Part shown: one piece after another, positions 5,914-7,418 of the stretch
Layout: the number at the start of each line of letters is the position of its first letter
How positions within the stretch are numbered: the first letter of the stretch is position 1
Assembly: GCA_964196055.1 (NCBI GenBank)
Contig: CAXMSF010000320.1
Location: forward strand, 1-7,418
Length of the DNA stretch: 7,418 nucleotides
Origin: JAFDEI01 sp964196055
GTDB lineage: Bacteria; Myxococcota_A; UBA9160; SMWR01
Reading direction: 5' to 3'
Notes under the pieces: generated by a model
Databases searched by the model: none
Seen by the model: the letters and a program-made list of their open reading frames with translations, nothing else
Told to the model about the DNA's origin: nothing
Translations under genes and position numbers: made by a program

Positions 5914-6945
5914 ATGTTGCCTGATTCCGTTTCAGAAACAGGTCCTTACGGATCCTTGAACGCGATCCTCCCACTCCTCGAATACCTCGAGAACGAGGGC
6001 TTCGATCTGAGTGCCATCCTGGATCGTGTGGGCTTCCCCCGGTCCGCGCGCGAAGACCCCCGCACGCGACTCCCGCAGGGGAGATTCGAGGCGCTGTGGC
6101 AGGCCGCGCTCGAGATCACGGGCGATCCCGCCATCGCACTTCGCGTTTCCACCATGGTCAAGCCGAGTACGCTCGGCATCATCGGCTACCTGGCTTCGGC
6201 GAGTGAGTCGCCTCGCAATGCCTTCGAGCTGGTGAAAGGCCTCACTCCCCTGCTCTGGGAGGACTTCGAGTGTGATCTCGAGAGCAACGACGAGTTCGCT
6301 TTCATTCGCTGTCGAAGCGGCGGCAGTTCCCAGGTGAGCCGTTTCACGACGGAATATTCCATCGGACTCACCATCACGATGAGCCGGGCACTCGGGCCGA
6401 CTCATCGCGATGGTCCACTCGAAGCGAGATTTTCGTATTCTGCGCCCAGCTATGCGGGCGAGTATGAGCGGATCCTTCGTCTCCCCGTCCGATTCGATGC
6501 GGACGAGGACGGAGTCGTGTTTCCGGTCTCGTCGATGGTCAGCTCGAACCCCTCCGCCGACGCCGCTCTCCGACAGCTGTTGCAGCAATACGCCGCTGAC
6601 CAGCTCGCCCGGATTCCATCGAACGATCGATTCTCCCAGCGAATCCGAGCGACACTTCGGTCCATGCTGCCCCTGGGTCACCTCAGCGCCGACAGCGTCG
6701 CCGCCCAGTTCTCCATGAGTGACCGCACGCTGCGGCGGCGGCTGCAGGAGGAAGGTACGAGCTACCAGGAAGTCCTGGACGACGTTCGCGCCGAGCTCGC
6801 CCGTCGCTACCTGCAGAGCGAAAAACGCGGAATCGACGAAGTCGCCGTGTTGCTGGGCTTCTCCGACTCGAGTGCATTTTCGAAAGCTTTCCGCCGCTGG
6901 ACCGGAAAGACGCCGGCCGATTTCATCCGTGCCGACTCGCCGTAG
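5914..6945 (+). CDS. AraC-family transcriptional regulator with arabinose-binding-type sensor domain
   Basis: A 343-residue DNA-binding regulator. Residues 13-205 match the N-terminal sensor type found in OruR-like AraC proteins (PF12625-like: LLEYLENEGFDLSAIL, RLPQGRFEALWQAALEITGDPAIAL, TLGIIGYLASASES), which binds small, often hydrophobic effectors. The C-terminal 240-343 is the double helix-turn-helix: LSADSVAAQFSMSDRTLRRR (257-276) and IDEVAVLLGFSDSSAFSKAF (307-326), followed by RRWTGKTPADF, the classic AraC signature. It is transcribed away from the alcohol dehydrogenase across a 438-base gap, so it probably controls that operon and perhaps itself, responding to the substrate or its CoA ester. 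The start is uncertain: the ATG at 5914 fits the family N-terminus but the nearest strong site, GGAGG at 5891-5895, is 18 bases away. An in-frame TTG at 5899 is too close to that site, and an in-frame ATG at 5827 would add 29 Arg/Pro/Gly-rich residues. Confidence 0.93.
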   Translation: MLPDSVSETGPYGSLNAILPLLEYLENEGFDLSAILDRVGFPRSAREDPRTRLPQGRFEALWQAALEITGDPAIALRVSTMVKPSTLGIIGYLASASESPRNAFELVKGLTPLLWEDFECDLESNDEFAFIRCRSGGSSQVSRFTTEYSIGLTITMSRALGPTHRDGPLEARFSYSAPSYAGEYERILRLPVRFDADEDGVVFPVSSMVSSNPSADAALRQLLQQYAADQLARIPSNDRFSQRIRATLRSMLPLGHLSADSVAAQFSMSDRTLRRRLQEEGTSYQEVLDDVRAELARRYLQSEKRGIDEVAVLLGFSDSSAFSKAFRRWTGKTPADFIRADSP

Positions 6946-7060
6946 CCGGGGCCTGGAGCGACTCGTAGGTTCCTCCTTCGGACATACAGGCACGTTTCAA
7001 GCAGAGCGGGTCAGGGGCGACTCGACTGCACCGGCGCGCTCGACGTGGACCGCCGGGCGA

Positions 7061-7072
7061 GCCCGCGCGGGC
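7061..7072. repeat. 12-base perfect palindrome upstream of the hot-dog gene
   Basis: GCCCGCGCGGGC, with partly matching flanks GCGA (7057-7060) and TCGC (7075-7078), lies 46 bases before the ATG at 7119 in the 173-base gap after the AraC gene. It has no T-tract, so it is a poor terminator for the AraC gene. It could be an operator, or a chance product of high GC content. Confidence 0.3.
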
Positions 7073-7108
7073 AATCGCGTACCATCGCGGCCCTTCCACG
7101 ATCGGGCA

Positions 7109-7113
7109 GAGGA
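7109..7113 (+). promoter_or_regulatory. Ribosome binding site of the hot-dog protein gene
   Basis: GAGGA lies five bases before the ATG at 7119 and supports that start. The decamer GAAGTCGATG spanning the start (7112-7121) recurs at 7131-7140, but the second ATG is out of frame. Confidence 0.55.
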
Positions 7114-7118
7114 AGTCG

Positions 7119-7418
7119 ATGGCAAACGAAGAAGTCGATGAACTCCGAGAGAGACTCGAAGAATACGTAGGCAAGCCGATGGGCCCAGCGTCGGTGGCGC
7201 CCGATCCGGTCAACGTGCCCATGATTCGGCACTGGGTCGACGCCCTGGACGACCGCAACCCGGTCTATATCGACGACGACTTCGCCGCGACCACCCGCCA
7301 CGGCGGCATCGTCGCGCCGCCGGCGATGCTCCAGGCGTGGTCGATGCCGCGCCCCAAGATCGAGGGCATCGCCGAGCGCGGCGGCTCTCCGGGCGAGATC
7401 CCCGCGGACCATCCGATC
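7119..7418 (+). CDS. MaoC/FAS1-type dehydratase N-terminal domain protein (ChsH2-like), 3' end cut
   Basis: The first 100 residues are visible; the frame runs off the right edge. The order RLEEYVGKPMGP (12-23), VPMIRHWVDALDDRNPVYIDDDFA (33-56) and GGIVAPPAMLQAWSMP (62-77) matches the N-terminal hot-dog domain (PF13452-like) of bacterial 'bifunctional MaoC / OB-fold' proteins, which include ChsH2 of steroid side-chain degradation. In active R-hydratases the motif reads GDxNPxH; here it is DDRNPVY (44-50), keeping the Asp but with Tyr50 at the catalytic His position. This half is therefore likely non-catalytic and would work with a partner hot-dog subunit, forming an enoyl-CoA hydratase. A DUF35/OB-fold C-terminal half is expected beyond the edge but not seen. 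It starts 173 bases after the AraC gene on the same strand and may open a separate operon for CoA-ester breakdown. Confidence 0.8.
   Translation, partial: MANEEVDELRERLEEYVGKPMGPASVAPDPVNVPMIRHWVDALDDRNPVYIDDDFAATTRHGGIVAPPAMLQAWSMPRPKIEGIAERGGSPGEIPADHPI

Noticed and set aside
5652..5924. Possible 90-residue small protein on the plus strand ahead of the AraC gene
   Set aside because: No ribosome binding site, Arg-rich composition without a pattern, and overlap with the AraC start; nothing supports translation.
5932..6993. A 353-codon open frame on the minus strand opposite the AraC gene
   Set aside because: The plus strand has the full sensor and double helix-turn-helix signature; the antisense product has no recognisable domain.

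Overview
The window is GC-rich, tightly packed bacterial DNA carrying six protein-coding genes, two of them cut by the window edges. I see no tRNA, rRNA, CRISPR array, insertion sequence or clear intrinsic terminator. The mix of a tandem CaiB-type CoA transferase, a DDN-type (deazaflavin-dependent) oxidoreductase, a ChsH2-like hot-dog protein and an AraC regulator with an arabinose-binding-type sensor domain suggests a metabolically versatile high-GC bacterium. Actinobacteria are rich in the DDN and ChsH2 families, while this AraC subtype is mainly proteobacterial. A proteobacterial, myxococcotal or Binatota-like host is therefore my inference, not something the sequence proves.

Layout: four genes lie head to tail on the minus strand. 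In transcription order they are a zinc alcohol dehydrogenase (5475 to 4387), a DDN-family oxidoreductase (4376 to 3897), an NAD(P) aldehyde dehydrogenase (3759 to 2311) and a two-domain class III CoA transferase (2216 to beyond base 1). The first two are separated by only 10 bases and share a TGAGG that is both stop codon and ribosome binding site; the later gaps are 137 and 94 bases. A 438-base gap then separates this set from a divergent plus-strand AraC-family regulator (5914-6945). At the right edge a plus-strand gene (7119 onward) starts a hot-dog (MaoC/FAS1-dehydratase-like) protein of the ChsH2 type.

Together the minus-strand genes read as a catabolic module: alcohol to aldehyde to carboxylic acid to CoA thioester, with an extra flavin/F420-type reduction step and CoA-ester hydration chemistry next door. 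The substrate cannot be read from the sequence. The AraC protein is the obvious candidate regulator. The best candidate control site is a perfect 7+1+7 palindrome (5502-5516) directly beside a TTGACT hexamer and 26 bases upstream of the dehydrogenase start.

The most interesting points are the tandem CoA transferase, whose first domain has Ser where the second keeps the catalytic Asp (an arrangement that recalls DddD), the operon logic around it, the palindromic operator candidate, and the Tyr-for-His change in the partial hot-dog protein. The CoA transferase is fully open from its start to the window edge and would be missed by an ORF finder that requires a stop codon.
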